DNA from: Lamellibrachia columna
Lineage: Eukaryota > Annelida > Polychaeta > Sabellida > Siboglinidae
Assembly: GCA_963662155.1 (NCBI GenBank)
Contig: OY759271.1
Coordinates: forward strand, 32,870,333 to 32,934,332
Reading direction: 5' to 3'
DNA length: 64,000 nucleotides
This document shows, in pieces, positions 25,293-40,927 of this stretch. The notes under the pieces were generated by a model. It did no database searches, was not told the origin of the DNA, and saw nothing but the letters and a program-made list of their open reading frames with translations. Each line of letters begins with the position of its first letter. Position 1 is the stretch's first letter. Both the position numbers and the translations under genes were made by a program.

Positions 25293-26599
25293 TTAACGAA
25301 TGACGAAACACGGCGCTGTCGATCTTTATAGCGAGCAAAGCGCGGACTGCGGAGTAGTCCGCCCACTGCGCAGCAAAGCGCGGACCGCGTAGTAGAATTC
25401 ACAAGCCAGCAATTATGTGCAAGATAGTTTGCGCGCGCGCGCGCGCGCGAGCGAACTTTCCCGCCGACCAACCGTTTCCTTAGTTCTATCGACAGCAGCT
25501 GGGGATAATAATAATCTCGTTTGAGAAGATTGTGCAGATAAATTTTGTGAAATGCATAAGTCGTTGTGCAACAAATGTTTCGTTACGCGCCTATCAGCGA
25601 CATTTATTTTCAGTAATGTGTGCATTGTCAACATGATTGTAACAATTGTGTGCTGGCAAGAATGTTCGCTACTGTGCATTGTCGAACATGACAGTAACAT
25701 TTCTGTGCCGAAATAAATGTTCAGTACTGTGCGTTATCAAAATGACTAACAATTAGGTGGCCGTTGCAAAGCGCACGTTTCAAATACATTGCTATGTCCA
25801 GTTCCGTTAGCGTTGTTCAGTCGATGCAGGCATACTGCTATTTTGTCTGTACGATCATAAGTGTTTAGGGTTGTCAATTTCAAAACAACAACATCAACAA
25901 CAACATAATAATTGCAATAGTCGAACCAATCGGGAAGCTTTGTCCAAGTCTACGTCATTGATTTATGCTGTACATTCAGACAACATTCTAGTTGTTGTTT
26001 TCGGCATGCTCACGTGAATGTGGACACGTGAAATTCCTTGGACTGACGAAACATTTCTTGCCGCTCTCTAACAGGATCAATGCTAACGTGAGCCATTTGA
26101 AGAAAACCGTACACAACATTTGTAAACGTAGAAACATGTGTCCATTTTATAATAGCATGGCCTATCGTAAACAGGATGCGACGTGTCGTCGGATATGAAC
26201 TGGACAAAGGAGTGGTGGGAGAGACAACTCTGGATAAATCACAGAGGACACATTGACGGGAAACAGGAATATGTCTGTAAAACGTGACAGTTGGTGCAGG
26301 GGCGCTGTTTCAAACTACTACACAATGATGACGGAAGAAGTATCCTACTAAGAGTGTGGTTGAAGTAGGAGTATTTTTTATTAGCTGCATTTAGCCATTT
26401 GATCTGATTATATTCGTTAAGAAATTCCTGTTTGTGCGTGCGTGGGTGCATTGGTAGGGATGGTGTTGCTGTTCGGAGTAGCTACGCTAAGTTAAGAGTG
26501 GAATAATCACGAGCTAAGCGACAGACAGCTACTACTCTTTCGTGAGAAAGTGGTTGGCTCTGAAAAGAGCCGTTTGTTTTTGTAGCCACACCAGGTGGT

Positions 26600-26971
26600 T
26601 TATCGAGTGCTCGTGTACTTGGTCACGGCCTTCGTGCCCTCGCTGACGGCGTGCTTAGCGAGCTCGCCGGGCAGCAAGAGACGGACGGCGGTCTGGATCT
26701 CGCGGCTAGTGATCGTCGAACGCTTGTTGTAGTGAGCGAGACGGGACGACTCGGCGGCGATGCGCTCGAAGATATCGTTGACGAACGAATTCATGATGCT
26801 CATCGCCTTGCTCGAGATACCGGTGTCGGGGTGAACCTGCTTCAGCACCTTGTAGATGTAGATTCCGTAGCTCTCCCTCCTTCGCCTACGGTGCTTCTTG
26901 CCACCGCTACTAGGCGTCTTCGTCTTGCTGACGGCCTTCTTGGCGCCCTTCGATGCTGCTTTAGGAGGCAT
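26600..26971 (-). CDS. H2B: Histone H2B, unit 4
   Basis: Consensus H2B protein, 123 residues. Stem-loop 26556-26571. Confidence 0.98.
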   Translation of the reverse strand: MPPKAASKGAKKAVSKTKTPSSGGKKHRRRRRESYGIYIYKVLKQVHPDTGISSKAMSIMNSFVNDIFERIAAESSRLAHYNKRSTITSREIQTAVRLLLPGELAKHAVSEGTKAVTKYTSTR

Positions 26972-27224
26972 GTTGTCTTAGTCGTACACAGATAGATACG
27001 TAGAACTGCCGGTGCACATCAGCCGCCGAGCTTTTATAGCGCGCGGGATGTAAGAAGGGTGGTCGTTACGGTCACGTGGTCGTTTCGAGCCCGCGCAATT
27101 TAGGCGGGCTTTTCACCCGCGCGCGCGACCGCCTTATAAAAGGAAAATCTGCGCGGCGTTGTGGCATTCTCTATTCTCCTCTCATCAGTTGTGTTCGTCG
27201 TTTTACGTTCGTAGCACAGCAATT
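26972..27224. promoter_or_regulatory. Divergent H2B/H2A promoter, unit 4
   Basis: 253-bp short form; both TATA boxes present. Confidence 0.82.
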
Positions 27225-27599
27225 ATGTCTGGACGCGGTAAGGGTGGAAAGGCGAAGGGAAAGAGCAAGACTCGTTCTTCTCGTGCCGGACTTCAGTTCC
27301 CCGTCGGTCGTATTCACCGTCATCTGCGCAAGGGCAACTATGCTCAGCGCGTCGGAGCCGGTGCGCCCGTCTACCTGGCTGCCGTCATGGAGTATCTGGC
27401 TGCCGAGGTTCTCGAGCTGGCAGGAAACGCCGCCCGCGACAACAAGAAGTCGAGGATCATCCCCCGTCACTTGCAGCTGGCCATCCGCAACGACGAGGAG
27501 TTGAACAAGCTCCTCTCTGGCGTCACCATCGCACAGGGCGGTGTATTGCCCAACATCCAGGCGGTTCTTCTGCCAAAAAAGACCCAGAAGGCCCACTAG
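27225..27599 (+). CDS. H2A: Histone H2A, unit 4, C-terminal His variant
   Basis: The last residue is His (TQKAH) instead of Arg, linked to a silent CTG-to-TTG change at GGVLPN. The same pair of changes is in units 5, 7 and 8. Stem-loop 27632-27647 intact. Confidence 0.98.
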   Translation: MSGRGKGGKAKGKSKTRSSRAGLQFPVGRIHRHLRKGNYAQRVGAGAPVYLAAVMEYLAAEVLELAGNAARDNKKSRIIPRHLQLAIRNDEELNKLLSGVTIAQGGVLPNIQAVLLPKKTQKAH

Positions 27600-29177
27600 A
27601 CGACTCAGCCTTACTTCGTCGAAAAACAAACGGCTCTTTTCAGAGCCAACCACATCCTCCAAGAGGAGTGTCTGCTACTCATTGATTGTTGTAGTGCTGC
27701 TACTAGTTCTTTCACTCGTGCATCCGCACCTTCTCACCATTCCCTAATTACGCTACCTTACCTTTGAATCGTGTGCATTTCTTCATACATGTTAATCCTG
27801 ATGTATTAAAAAAATTACGTCTATGCTTTTTACGCATTACAACGACAGTTCGTGTTATGATTTCTAATGCGAAGGGTGGGTGAATATTTAATTTAATTAA
27901 TAACGTCGTAATCGGAACGCTTTGCTAAATGGACACTCACACACTGACGTGATATTTACTCGACTACACGCACGTACACGCACACACGTTGGTGTGCACA
28001 TATTGTAACATGCTTTCAGCAACGACGTATACGTACGTCTGTTTTTCTTATGTATTTGTTTTCAAATTACAAACGCAACAACATTGAAACGGTATTTATT
28101 AAAGACCACATCGACCGAGGTTCTTATCCCGTAGTATTTTGTTTCGTTGTTTTGTGGCATACGTTTGTCAACCTAAGAAATAGTTGAAAACATTGTATAA
28201 AAATAAATTTGGATTACACCGCCAGCCAGTGTCATTGTGCAAGTTAGTACATGTACTTCGTTTCCTAACTATCGTCGGTATGCGCAGAAGTAGTTACCAT
28301 AACTTCTTGTAAGACAGACTGTCATGATATATTGTAAAGACGTTAATTGTATAACATGGTTGAAAACAACTGTCGCCAGTTTAACAATAAACAGTGACCC
28401 GGTTGTGGTTTGTACTTGACAGGTGCTTTTACCTTAGGCAGGCATACAACAGGTTAGCGTTGCGTACGATGCATTTACCTGACACATTATTGGCCTTTTC
28501 GTTGAGTTCACACTTTATTGTGAACACCATGGAGTTGGCTCTCAGTCCATCCGTGCTATAATAATTGTAGGCTACATTCAGCTGTATGATGCGCCTTGTC
28601 ATACAACGGTGTCGGGTGGCATTAAATCATAATAGGATAAAATAATGATAATAACTTCCATCGCCAGTATATTTACTGAGAAACGCCATTGCCGAACACG
28701 TAGACTGCAATTAGTCGATTCATTAACTAGATTACGCAAATCATAATATTATATGCCTATGTATCGCACGCATATGTAGTTTCCGTAGTACCAAGAGCTG
28801 TCGTATTATAGTACGGAAACTACTTGTAAGCTAGTGTATACGTCGGACATTAGATTTGCGCGACGCCAGACGCAAGTCGTCAAGGCAAGACAATACTGCC
28901 TCGATTTCGTAACGTAATGCGTATGACAATCAAACGTTAATTACGTTGTTTTACGGAAAGACGAAGCACGGTACGCGTGTGAGAAAAGACACAGCGAAAG
29001 GGGCAGTTTTGTGAATTCAGCGCGCACACAAAAAATTAAGTTACGCGTGCAATTGAGCGGACAAGAAAACCACACGTTCACACGTTGAGGTAGCAATCTC
29101 TTTTGTGGGAAGTTGGTTGGCTCTGAAAAGAGCCGTTTGTTTTTGCGAGTCGCTCGCGAGTGACGCTACACGTTGAT

Positions 29178-29645
<468 letters not shown>

Positions 29646-31083
29646 TTATTGTGTCGTCGCGGCGGTCTTCGCGCGCGCTCAAAAGATTGGCTGCCGCTTT
29701 TGGGGCGGAGTTTATTTCGATCCCCTTCCGGTATGTTGATGTTTGCTCTGCAACTCGTTTTACACTAACCTCTGCGTGAAAGTAATGTTTTCACACATTT
29801 TATCGCGTACGGTGTTATGCACGATGCATTTGCAGCGCATGTTTTTGCCGACAACGGCACAATAGGCACGAACTAAGCAAAAATCTCTCGTCGAAGCAGA
29901 CTTGCTGTTTGACTGAAGAAGCGCGCGCGTTTTCGGAGGCGGGGTTTATTTCGAGCCCCTTCCGGTTAGCAATGCAGGCGAACTGACTGCTTTTATCTCG
30001 TGCATTGTGCCTCACTCACGCAGAATTGTGTGTTCCAGGTGACATTTAGACAACACCTGATCAGGGTATTAATAAAACTAGTTCAATTCGTTGTTTTACA
30101 CCTTGTGCAACTCATCGATCCTACACATGGAAACTGTTGACGCAGTAAACAACTCTGCGTGGTCTAATTACAATCATGTTGAATTCGACAATTAATGAGA
30201 CGATACAACTTTTAACTACACTTCCGCACAAACGCTACAGTGACACCACAACCTGATGATGCTACTGTAACAGTTCAGTCGATGTGCTAACATCTGACAT
30301 TTTATTCGCAGCATTCTAAACGTATTCACACCGATAGCATTGACACAACATGCATATAATTAATACTGTTTCTTTGATTCATCGTCCGCTAATAATAAAA
30401 ACTGTATGAAATCCTATCTACACGGCTCCTTCTATCTTCTATACGTATTAACAAATACTTCTCTCCTCGTGCATACTCTCGTTCATTCGTTTAGGCGTGT
30501 TCGTAAGTAAAGGCAGCGACGAATTACCGGGTAATTGTTTCACGTAGTTAATGTTGATACACACTTTAAAAAACGACAGGTGAGTCGGTATTGTGACATG
30601 TGTAAGAGGAGCAACAGCAACTTCATTTCAGTAACAAAACAATTGAGAGAGTGCACAGTTGAAATGCGGAAAGAATGCAGTTTATTTTTCCTGCAGATTT
30701 AGCGTAATGATTAACGAACGAGACCCGATAATAAATGACGGAATGCACGGAAGAAACTGCTGCCGGGGGGAGGGGGGGCTGTGACAAGGCTATTCGATTT
30801 TAATTGGGTTTACTTTACTGAATCCAAGAAAACACGCATAAGCTGTGGGCATATAATTTATATATGTGTGTGTGCGTGTACGTGTGGTCTTGTTAAATGT
30901 TGATCACGTTGGAGGGATTCAAGACAGACATGAGATATAGATAGACAAGAAACATACGTAAGCGACGAAGTAGACGTGACGCATATTATTAGTTACACGA
31001 ATGCGATGTAGCAACACACTTTTGTGAAAATGTGGGTGGCTCTGAAAAGAGCCGTTTGTTGCGATGCCGCCGACAGTGGCAGT

Positions 31084-31419
<336 letters not shown>

Positions 31420-32724
31420 TTAACGAATGACGAAACACGGCGCTGTCGATCTTTATAGCGAGCAAAGCGCGGACTGCGGAGTAGTCCGCCCACTGCGCAG
31501 CAAAGCGCGGACCGCGTAGTAGAATTCACAAGCCAGCAATTATGTGCAAGATAGTTTGCGCGCGCGGGCGCGCGAGCGAACTTTCCCGCCGACCAACCGT
31601 TTCCTTAGTTCTATCGACAGCAGCTGGGGATAATAATAATCTCGTTTGAGAAGATTGTGCAGATAAATTTTGTGAAATGCATAAGTCGTTGTGCAACAAA
31701 TGTTTCGTTACGCGCCTATCAGCGACATTTATTTTCAGTAATGTGTGCATTGTCAACATGATTGTAACAATTGTGTGCTGGCAAGAATGTTCGCTACTGT
31801 GCATTGTCGAACATGACAGTAACATTTCTGTGCCGAAATAAATGTTCAGTACTGTGCGTTATCAAAATGACTAACAATTAGGTGGCCGTTGCAAAGCGCA
31901 CGTTTCAAATACATTGCTATGTCCAGTTCCGTTAGCGTTGTTCAGTCGATGCAGGCATACTGCTATTTTGTCTGTACGATCATAAGTGTTTAGGGTTGTC
32001 AATTTCAAAACAACAACATCAACAACAACATAATAATTGCAATAGTCGAACCAATCGGGAAGCTTTGTCCAAGTCTACGTCATTGATTTATGCTGTACAT
32101 TCAGACAACATTCTAGTTGTTGTTTTCGGCATGCTCACGTGAATGTGGACACGTGAAATTCCTTGGACTGACGAAACATTTCTTGCCGCTCTCTAACAGG
32201 ATCAATGCTAACGTGAGCCATTTGAAGAAAACCGTACACAACATTTGTAAACGTAGAAACATGTGTCCATTTTATAATAGCATGGCCTATCGTAAACAGG
32301 ATGCGACGTGTCGTCGGATATGAACTGGACAAAGGAGTGGTGGGAGAGACAACTCTGGATAAATCACAGAGGACACATTGACGGGAAACAGGAATATGTC
32401 TGTAAAACGTGACAGTTGGTGCAGGGGCGCTGTTTCAAACTACTACACAATGATGACGGAAGAAGTATCCTACTAAGAGTGTGGTTGAAGTAGGAGTATT
32501 TTTTATTAGCTGCATTTAGCCATTTGATCTGATTATATTCGTTAAGAAATTCCTGTTTGTGCGTGCGTGGGTGCATTGGTAGGGATGGTGTTGCTGTTCG
32601 GAGTAGCTACGCTAAGTTAAGAGTGGAATAATCACGAGCTAAGCGACAGACAGCTACTACTCTTTCGTGAGAAAGTGGTTGGCTCTGAAAAGAGCCGTTT
32701 GTTTTTGTAGCCACACCAGGTGGT

Positions 32725-33096
32725 TTATCGAGTGCTCGTGTACTTGGTCACGGCCTTCGTGCCCTCGCTGACGGCGTGCTTAGCGAGCTCGCCGGGCAGC
32801 AAGAGACGGACGGCGGTCTGGATCTCGCGGCTAGTGATCGTCGAACGCTTGTTGTAGTGAGCGAGACGGGACGACTCGGCGGCGATGCGCTCGAAGATAT
32901 CGTTGACGAACGAATTCATGATGCTCATCGCCTTGCTCGAGATACCGGTGTCGGGGTGAACCTGCTTCAGCACCTTGTAGATGTAGATTCCGTAGCTCTC
33001 CCTCCTTCGCCTACGGTGCTTCTTGCCACCGCTACTAGGCGTCTTCGTCTTGCTGACGGCCTTCTTGGCGCCCTTCGATGCTGCTTTAGGAGGCAT
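32725..33096 (-). CDS. H2B: Histone H2B, unit 5
   Basis: Consensus H2B protein. Stem-loop 32681-32696. Confidence 0.98.
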   Translation of the reverse strand: MPPKAASKGAKKAVSKTKTPSSGGKKHRRRRRESYGIYIYKVLKQVHPDTGISSKAMSIMNSFVNDIFERIAAESSRLAHYNKRSTITSREIQTAVRLLLPGELAKHAVSEGTKAVTKYTSTR

Positions 33097-33349
33097 GTTG
33101 TCTTAGTCGTACACAGATAGATACGTAGAACTGCCGGTGCACATCAGCCGCCGAGCTTTTATAGCGCGCGGGATGTAAGAAGGGTGGTCGTTACGGTCAC
33201 GTGGTCGTTTCGAGCCCGCGCAATTTAGGCGGGCTTTTCACCCGCGCGCGCGACCGCCTTATAAAAGGAAAATCTGCGCGGCGTTGTGGCATTCTCTATT
33301 CTCCTCTCATCAGTTGTGTTCGTCGTTTTACGTTCGTAGCACAGCAATT
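33097..33349. promoter_or_regulatory. Divergent H2B/H2A promoter, unit 5
   Basis: 253-bp short form, as in unit 4. Confidence 0.82.
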
Positions 33350-33724
33350 ATGTCTGGACGCGGTAAGGGTGGAAAGGCGAAGGGAAAGAGCAAGACTCGT
33401 TCTTCTCGTGCCGGACTTCAGTTCCCCGTCGGTCGTATTCACCGTCATCTGCGCAAGGGCAACTATGCTCAGCGCGTCGGAGCCGGTGCGCCCGTCTACC
33501 TGGCTGCCGTCATGGAGTATCTGGCTGCCGAGGTTCTCGAGCTGGCAGGAAACGCCGCCCGCGACAACAAGAAGTCGAGGATCATCCCCCGTCACTTGCA
33601 GCTGGCCATCCGCAACGACGAGGAGTTGAACAAGCTCCTCTCTGGCGTCACCATCGCACAGGGCGGTGTATTGCCCAACATCCAGGCGGTTCTTCTGCCA
33701 AAAAAGACCCAGAAGGCCCACTAG
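33350..33724 (+). CDS. H2A: Histone H2A, unit 5, C-terminal His variant
   Basis: Ends TQKAH as in unit 4. Stem-loop 33757-33772 intact. Confidence 0.98.
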   Translation: MSGRGKGGKAKGKSKTRSSRAGLQFPVGRIHRHLRKGNYAQRVGAGAPVYLAAVMEYLAAEVLELAGNAARDNKKSRIIPRHLQLAIRNDEELNKLLSGVTIAQGGVLPNIQAVLLPKKTQKAH

Positions 33725-35303
33725 ACGACTCAGCCTTACTTCGTCGAAAAACAAACGGCTCTTTTCAGAGCCAACCACATCCTCCAAGAGGAGTGTCTGC
33801 TACTCATTGATTGTTGTAGTGCTGCTACTAGTTCTTTCACTCGTGCATCCGCACCTTCTCACCATTCCCTAATTACGCTACCTTACCTTTGAATCGTGTG
33901 CAATTCTTCATACATGTTAATCCTGATGTATTAAAAAAATTACGTCTATGCTTTTTACGCATTACAACGACAGTTCGTGTTATGATTTCTAATGCGAAGG
34001 GTGGGTGAATATTTAATTAAATTAATAACGTCGTAATCGGAACGCTTTACTAAATGGACACTCACACACTGACGTGATATTTACTCGACTACACGCACGT
34101 ACACGCACACACGTTGGTGTGCACATATTGTAACATGCTTTCAGCAACGACGTGTACGTACGTCTGTTTTTCTTATGTATTTGTTTTCAAATTACAAACG
34201 CAACAACATTGAAACGGTATTTATTACAGACCACATCGACCGAGGTTCTTAACCCGTAGTATTTTGTTTCGTTGTTTTGTGGCATACGTTTGTCAACCTA
34301 AGAAATAGTTGAAAACATTGTATAAAAATAAATTTGGATTACACCGCCAGCCAGTGTCATTGTACAAGTTAGTACATGTACTTCGTTTCCTAACTATCGT
34401 CGGTATGCGCAGAAGTAGTTACCATAACTTCTTGTAAGACAGACTGTCATGATATATTGTAAAGACGTTAATTGTATAACATGGTTGAGAACAATTGTCG
34501 CCAGTTTAACAATAAACAGTGACCCGGTTGTGGTTTGTACATGACAGGTGCTTTTACCCTAGGCAGGCATACAACAGGTTAGCGTTGCGTACGATGCATT
34601 TACCTGACACATTATTGGCCTTTTCGTTGAGTTCACACTTTATTGTGAACACCATGGAGTTGGCTCTCAGTCCATCCGTGCTATAATAATTGTTGGCTAC
34701 ATTCAGCTGTATGATGCGCCTTGTCATACAACGGTGTCGGGTGGCATTAAATCATAATAGGATAAAATAATGATAATAACTTCCATCGCCAGTATATTTA
34801 CTGAGAAACGCCATTGCCGAACACGTAGACTGCAATTAGTCGATTCATTAACTAGATTACACAAATCATAATATTATATGCCTATGTATCGCACGCATAT
34901 GTAGTTTCCGTAGTACCAAGAGCAGTCATATTATAGTACGGAAACTACTTGTAAGCTAGTGTATACGTCGGACATTAGATTTGCGCGACGCCAGACGCAA
35001 GTCGTCAAAGCAACACAATACTGCCTCGATTTCGTAACGTAATGCGTAGGACAATCAAACGTTAATTACGTTGTTTTACGGAAAGACGAAGCACGGTACG
35101 CGTGTGAGAAAAGACACAGCGAAAGGGGCAGTTTTGTGAATTCAGCGCGCACACAAAAAATTAAGTTACGCGTGCAATTTGAGCGGACAAGAAAACCACA
35201 CGTTTACACGTTGAGGTAGCAATCTCTTTTGTGGGAAGTTGGTTGGCTCTGAAAAGAGCCGTTTGTTTTTGCGAGTCGCTCGCGAGTGACGCTACACGTT
35301 GAT

Positions 35304-35476
35304 TTAGGCGCGTTCGCCACGGATTCGTCGGGCCAGCTGGATGTCTTTCGGCATGATGGTGACTCGCTTGGCGTGGATGGGGCACAAGTTCGTGTCTTCG
35401 AATAGACCGACCAAGTAAGCCTCGCTAGCCTCCTGCACGGCCATGACGGCCGACCTCTGGAAACGCAGATCGGTCT
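35304..35476 (-). pseudogene. 5'-truncated histone H3, unit 5
   Basis: Only the last 56 codons of H3 (from about Thr80 to the stop) are present. At 35477 the sequence jumps to the middle of the H2A-H3 spacer (CTAAATGGGCAC, which normally lies about 440 bp after the H2A stop). It has three missense changes against the array consensus: Ser to Arg before SAVM (RFQRSAVM), Leu to Val (MAVQEAS) and Ala to Pro (NLCPIHA). An open frame from 35537 fuses 20 spacer codons to it, but no H3 promoter is attached. Its stem-loop at 35245-35260 is intact. Confidence 0.95.
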
Positions 35477-36741
35477 CTAAATGGGCACTCACACACTGAC
35501 GTGATATTTCCTCGACTACACGCACGTACACGCACACACGTTGGTGTGCACATATTGTAACATGCTTTCAGCAACGACGTATACGTAAGTCTGTTTTTCT
35601 TATGTATTTGTTTTCAAATTACAAACGCAACAACATTGAAACGGTATTTATTACAGACCACATCGACCGAGGTTCTTAACCCGTAGTATTTTGTTTCGTT
35701 GTTTTGTGGCATACGTTTGTCAACCTAAGAAATAGTTGAAAACATTGTATAAAAAATGTAAATGCGTAAATTTGGATTACACCGCCAGCCAGTGTCATTG
35801 TACAAGTTAGTACATGTACTTCGTTTCCTAACTATCGTCGGTATGCGCAGAAGTAGTTACCATAACTTCTTGTAAGACAGACTGTCATGATATATTGTAA
35901 AGACGTTAATTGTATAACATGGTTGAGAACAATTGTCGCCAGTTTAACAATAAACAGTGACCCGGTTGTGGTTTGTACATGACAGGTGCTTTTACCCTAG
36001 GCAGGCATACAACAGGTTAGCGTTGCGTACGATGCATTTACCTGACACATTATTGGCCTTTTCGTTGAGTTCACACTTTATTGTGAACTCCATGTTGTTG
36101 GCTCTCAGTCCATCCGTGCTATAATAATTGTAGGCTACATTCAGCTGTATGATGCGCCTTGTCATACAACGGTGTCGGGTGGCATTAAATCATAATAGGA
36201 TAAAATAATGATAATAACTTCCATCGCCAGTATATTTACTGAGAAACGCCATTGCCGAACACGTAGACTGCAATTAGTCGATTCATTAACTAGATTACAC
36301 AAATCATAATATTATATGCCTATGTATCGCACGCATATGTAGTTTCCGTAGTACCAAGAGCAGTCGTATTATAGTACGGAAACTACTTGTAAGCTAGTGT
36401 ATACGTCGGACATTAGATTTGCGCGACGCCAGACGCAAGTCGTCAAAGCAACACAATACTGCCTCGATTTCGTAACGTAATGCGTAGGACAATCAAACGT
36501 TAATTACGTTGTTTTACGGAAAGACGAAGCACGGTACGCGTGTGAGAAAAGACACAGCGAAAGGGGCAGTTTTGTGAATTCAGCGCGCACACAAAAAATT
36601 AAGTTACGCGTGCAATTTGAGCGGACAAGAAAACCACACGTTCACACGTTGAGGTAGCAATCTCTTTTGTGGGAAGTTGGTTGGCTCTGAAAAGAGCCGT
36701 TTGTTTTTGCGAGTCGCTCGCGAGTGACGCTACACGTTGAT
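35304..36741. repeat. 1438-bp partial duplication (H3 3' end plus spacer), unit 5
   Basis: The distance from the truncated H3 to the full H3 is 1438 bp. The block is the 3' third of H3 plus about 1.2 kb of H2A-H3 spacer, repeated head to tail. The junction at 35476/35477 joins GGTCT of H3 to CTAAATG of the spacer with no clear microhomology. Unit 6 has two copies with the same junction. Confidence 0.92.
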
Positions 36742-37209
<468 letters not shown>

Positions 37210-38660
37210 TTATTGTGTCGTCGCGGCGGTCTTCGCGCGCGCTCAAAAGACAGACGTGCGATTGGCTGCCGCTTTTGGGGCGGAGTTTATTTCGACCCCC
37301 TTCCGGTATGTTGATGTTTGCTCTGCAACTCGTTTTACACTAACCTCTGCGTGAAAGTAATGTTTTCACACATTTTATCGCGTACGGTGTTATGCACGAT
37401 GCATTTGCAGCGCATGTTTTTGCCGACAACGGCACAATAGGCACGAACTAAGCAAAAATCTCTCGTCGAAGCAGACTTGCTGCTTGACTGAAGAAGCGCG
37501 CGCGTTTTCGGAGGCGGGGTTTATTTCGAGCCCCTTCCGGTTAGCAATACAGGTGAACTGAATGCTTTTATCTCGTGCATTGTGCCTCACTCACGCAGAG
37601 TTGTGGGTTCCAGGTGACATTTAGACAACACCTGATCAGGGTATTAATAAAACTAGTTCAATTCGTTGTTTTACACCTTGTGCAAATCATCGATCCTACA
37701 CATGGAAACTGTTGACGCAGTAAACAACTCTGCGTGGTCTAATTACAATCATGTTGAATTCGACAATTAATGAGACGATACAACTTTTAACTACACTTCC
37801 GCACAAACGCTACAGTAACACCACAACCCGATGATGCTACTGTAACAGTTCAGTCGATGTGCTAACATCTGACATTTTATTCGCAGCATTCTAAACGTAT
37901 TCACACCGATAGCATTGACACAACATGCAGATAATTAATACTGTTTCTTTGATTCATCGTCCGCTAATAATAAAAAACTGTATGAAATCCTATCTACACG
38001 GCTCCTTCTCTATCTTCTATACGTATTAACAAATACTTCTCTCCTCGTGCATACTCTCGTTCATTCGTTTAGGCGTGTTCGTAAGTAAAGGCAGCGACGA
38101 ATTACCGGGTAATTGTTTCACGTAGTTAATGTTGATACACACTTTAAAAAACGACAGGTGAGTCGGTATTGTGACATGTGTAAGAGGAGCAACAGCAACT
38201 TCATTTCTGTAACAAAACAATTGAGAGAGTGCACAGTTGAAATGCGGAAAGAATGCAGTTTATTTTTCCTGCAGATTTAGCGTAATGTTTACCGAACGAG
38301 ACCCGATAATAAATGACGGAATGCACGGAAGAAACTGCTGCCGTGGGGAGGGGGGCTGTGACAAGGCTATTCGATTTTAATTGGGTTTACTTTACTGAAT
38401 CCAAGAAAACACGCATAAGCTGTGGGCATATAATTTATGTATGTGTGTGTGCGTGTACGTGTGGTCTTGTTAAATGTTGATCACGTTGGAGGGATTCAAG
38501 ACAGACATGAGATATAGATAGACAAGAAACATACGTAAGCGACGAAGTAGACGTGACGCATATTATTAGTTACACGAATGCGATGTAGCAACACACTTTT
38601 GTGAAAATGTGGGTGGCTCTGAAAAGAGCCGTTTGTTGCGATGCCGCCGACAGTGGCAGT

Positions 38661-38996
<336 letters not shown>

Positions 38997-40302
38997 TTAA
39001 CGAATGACGAAACACGGCGCTGCTGTCGATCTTTATAGCGAGCAAAGCGCGGACTGCGGAGTAGTCCGCCCACTGCGCAGCAAAGCGCGGACCGCGTAGT
39101 AGAATTCACAAGCCAGCAATTATGTGCAAGATAGTTTGCGCGCGCGCGCGCGAGCGAACTTTCCCGCCGACCAACCGTTTCCTTAGTTCTATCGACAGCA
39201 GCTGGGGATAATAATAATCTCGTTTGAGAAGATTGTGCAGATAAATTTTGTGAAATGCATAAGTCGTTGTGCAACAAATGGTTCGTTACGCGCCTATCAG
39301 CGACATTTATTTTCAGTAATGTGTGCATTGTCAACATGATTGTAACAATTGTGTGCTGGCAATAATGTTCGCTACTGTGCATTGTCGAACATGACAGTAA
39401 CATTTCTGTGCCGAAATAAATGTTCAGTACTGTGCGTTATCAAAATGACTAACAATTAGGTGGCCGTTGCAAAGCGCACGTTTCAAATACATTGCTATGT
39501 CCAGTTCCGTTAGCGTTGTTCAGTCGATGCAGACATACTGCTATTTTGTCTGTACGATCATAAGTGTTTAGGGTTGTCAATTTCAAAACAACAACATCAA
39601 CAACAACACAATAATTGCAATAGTCGAACCAATCGGGAAGCTTTGTCCAAGTCTACGTCATTGATTTATGCTGTACATTCAGACAACATTCTAGTTGTTG
39701 TTTTCGGCATACTCACGTGAATGTGGACACGTGAAATTCCTTGGACTGACGAAACATTTCTTGCCGCTCTCTAACAGGATCAATGTTAACGTGAGCCATT
39801 TGAAGAAAACCGTACACAACATTTGTAAACGTAGAAACATGTGTCCATTTTATAATAGCATGGCCTATCGTAAACAGGATGCGACGTGTCGTCGGACATG
39901 AACTGGACAAAGGAGTGGTGGGAGAGACAACTCTGGATAAATCACAGAGGACACATTGACGGGAAACAGGAATATGTCTGTAAAACGTGACAGTTGGTGC
40001 AGGGGCGCTGTTTCAAACTACTACACAATGATGACGGAAGAAGTATCCTACTAAGAGTGTGGTTGAAGTAGGAGTATTTTTTATTAGCTGCATTTAGCCA
40101 TTTGATCTGATTATATTCGTTAAGAAATTCCTGTTTGTGCGTGCGTGGGTGCATTGGTAGGGATGGTGTTGCTGTTCGGAGTAGCTACGCTAAGTTAAGA
40201 GTGGAATAATCACGAGCTAAGCGACAGACAGCTACTACTCTTTCGTGAGAAAGTGGTTGGCTCTGAAAAGAGCCGTTTGTTTTTGTAGCCACACCAGGTG
40301 GT

Positions 40303-40674
40303 TTATCGAGTGCTCGTGTACTTGGTCACGGCCTTCGTGCCCTCGCTGACGGCGTGCTTAGCGAGCTCGCCGGGCAGCAAGAGACGGACGGCGGTCTGGA
40401 TCTCGCGGCTAGTGATCGTCGAACGCTTGTTGTAGTGAGCGAGACGGGACGACTCGGCGGCGATGCGCTCGAAGATATCGTTGACGAACGAATTCATGAT
40501 GCTCATCGCCTTGCTCGAGATACCGGTGTCGGGGTGAACCTGCTTCAGCACCTTGTAGATGTAGATTCCGTAGCTCTCCCTCCTTCGCCTACGGTGCTTC
40601 TTGCCACCGCTACTAGGCGTCTTCGTCTTGCTGACGGCCTTCTTGGCGCCCTTCGATGCTGCTTTAGGAGGCAT
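40303..40674 (-). CDS. H2B: Histone H2B, unit 6
   Basis: Consensus H2B protein. Stem-loop 40259-40274. Confidence 0.98.
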   Translation of the reverse strand: MPPKAASKGAKKAVSKTKTPSSGGKKHRRRRRESYGIYIYKVLKQVHPDTGISSKAMSIMNSFVNDIFERIAAESSRLAHYNKRSTITSREIQTAVRLLLPGELAKHAVSEGTKAVTKYTSTR

Positions 40675-40927
40675 GTTGTCTTAGTCGTACACAGATAGAT
40701 ACGTAGAACTGCCGGTGCACATCAGCCGCCGAGCTTTTATAGCGCGCGGGATGTAAGAAGGGTGGTCGTTACGGTCACGTGGTCGTTTCGAGCCCGCGCA
40801 ATTTAGGCGGGCTTTTCACCCGCGCGCGCGACCGCCTTATAAAAGGAAAATCTGCGCGGCGTTGTGGCATTCTCTATTCTCCTCTCATCAGTTGTGTTCG
40901 TCGTTTTACGTTCGTAGCACAGCAATT
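40675..40927. promoter_or_regulatory. Divergent H2B/H2A promoter, unit 6
   Basis: 253-bp short form. Confidence 0.82.
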
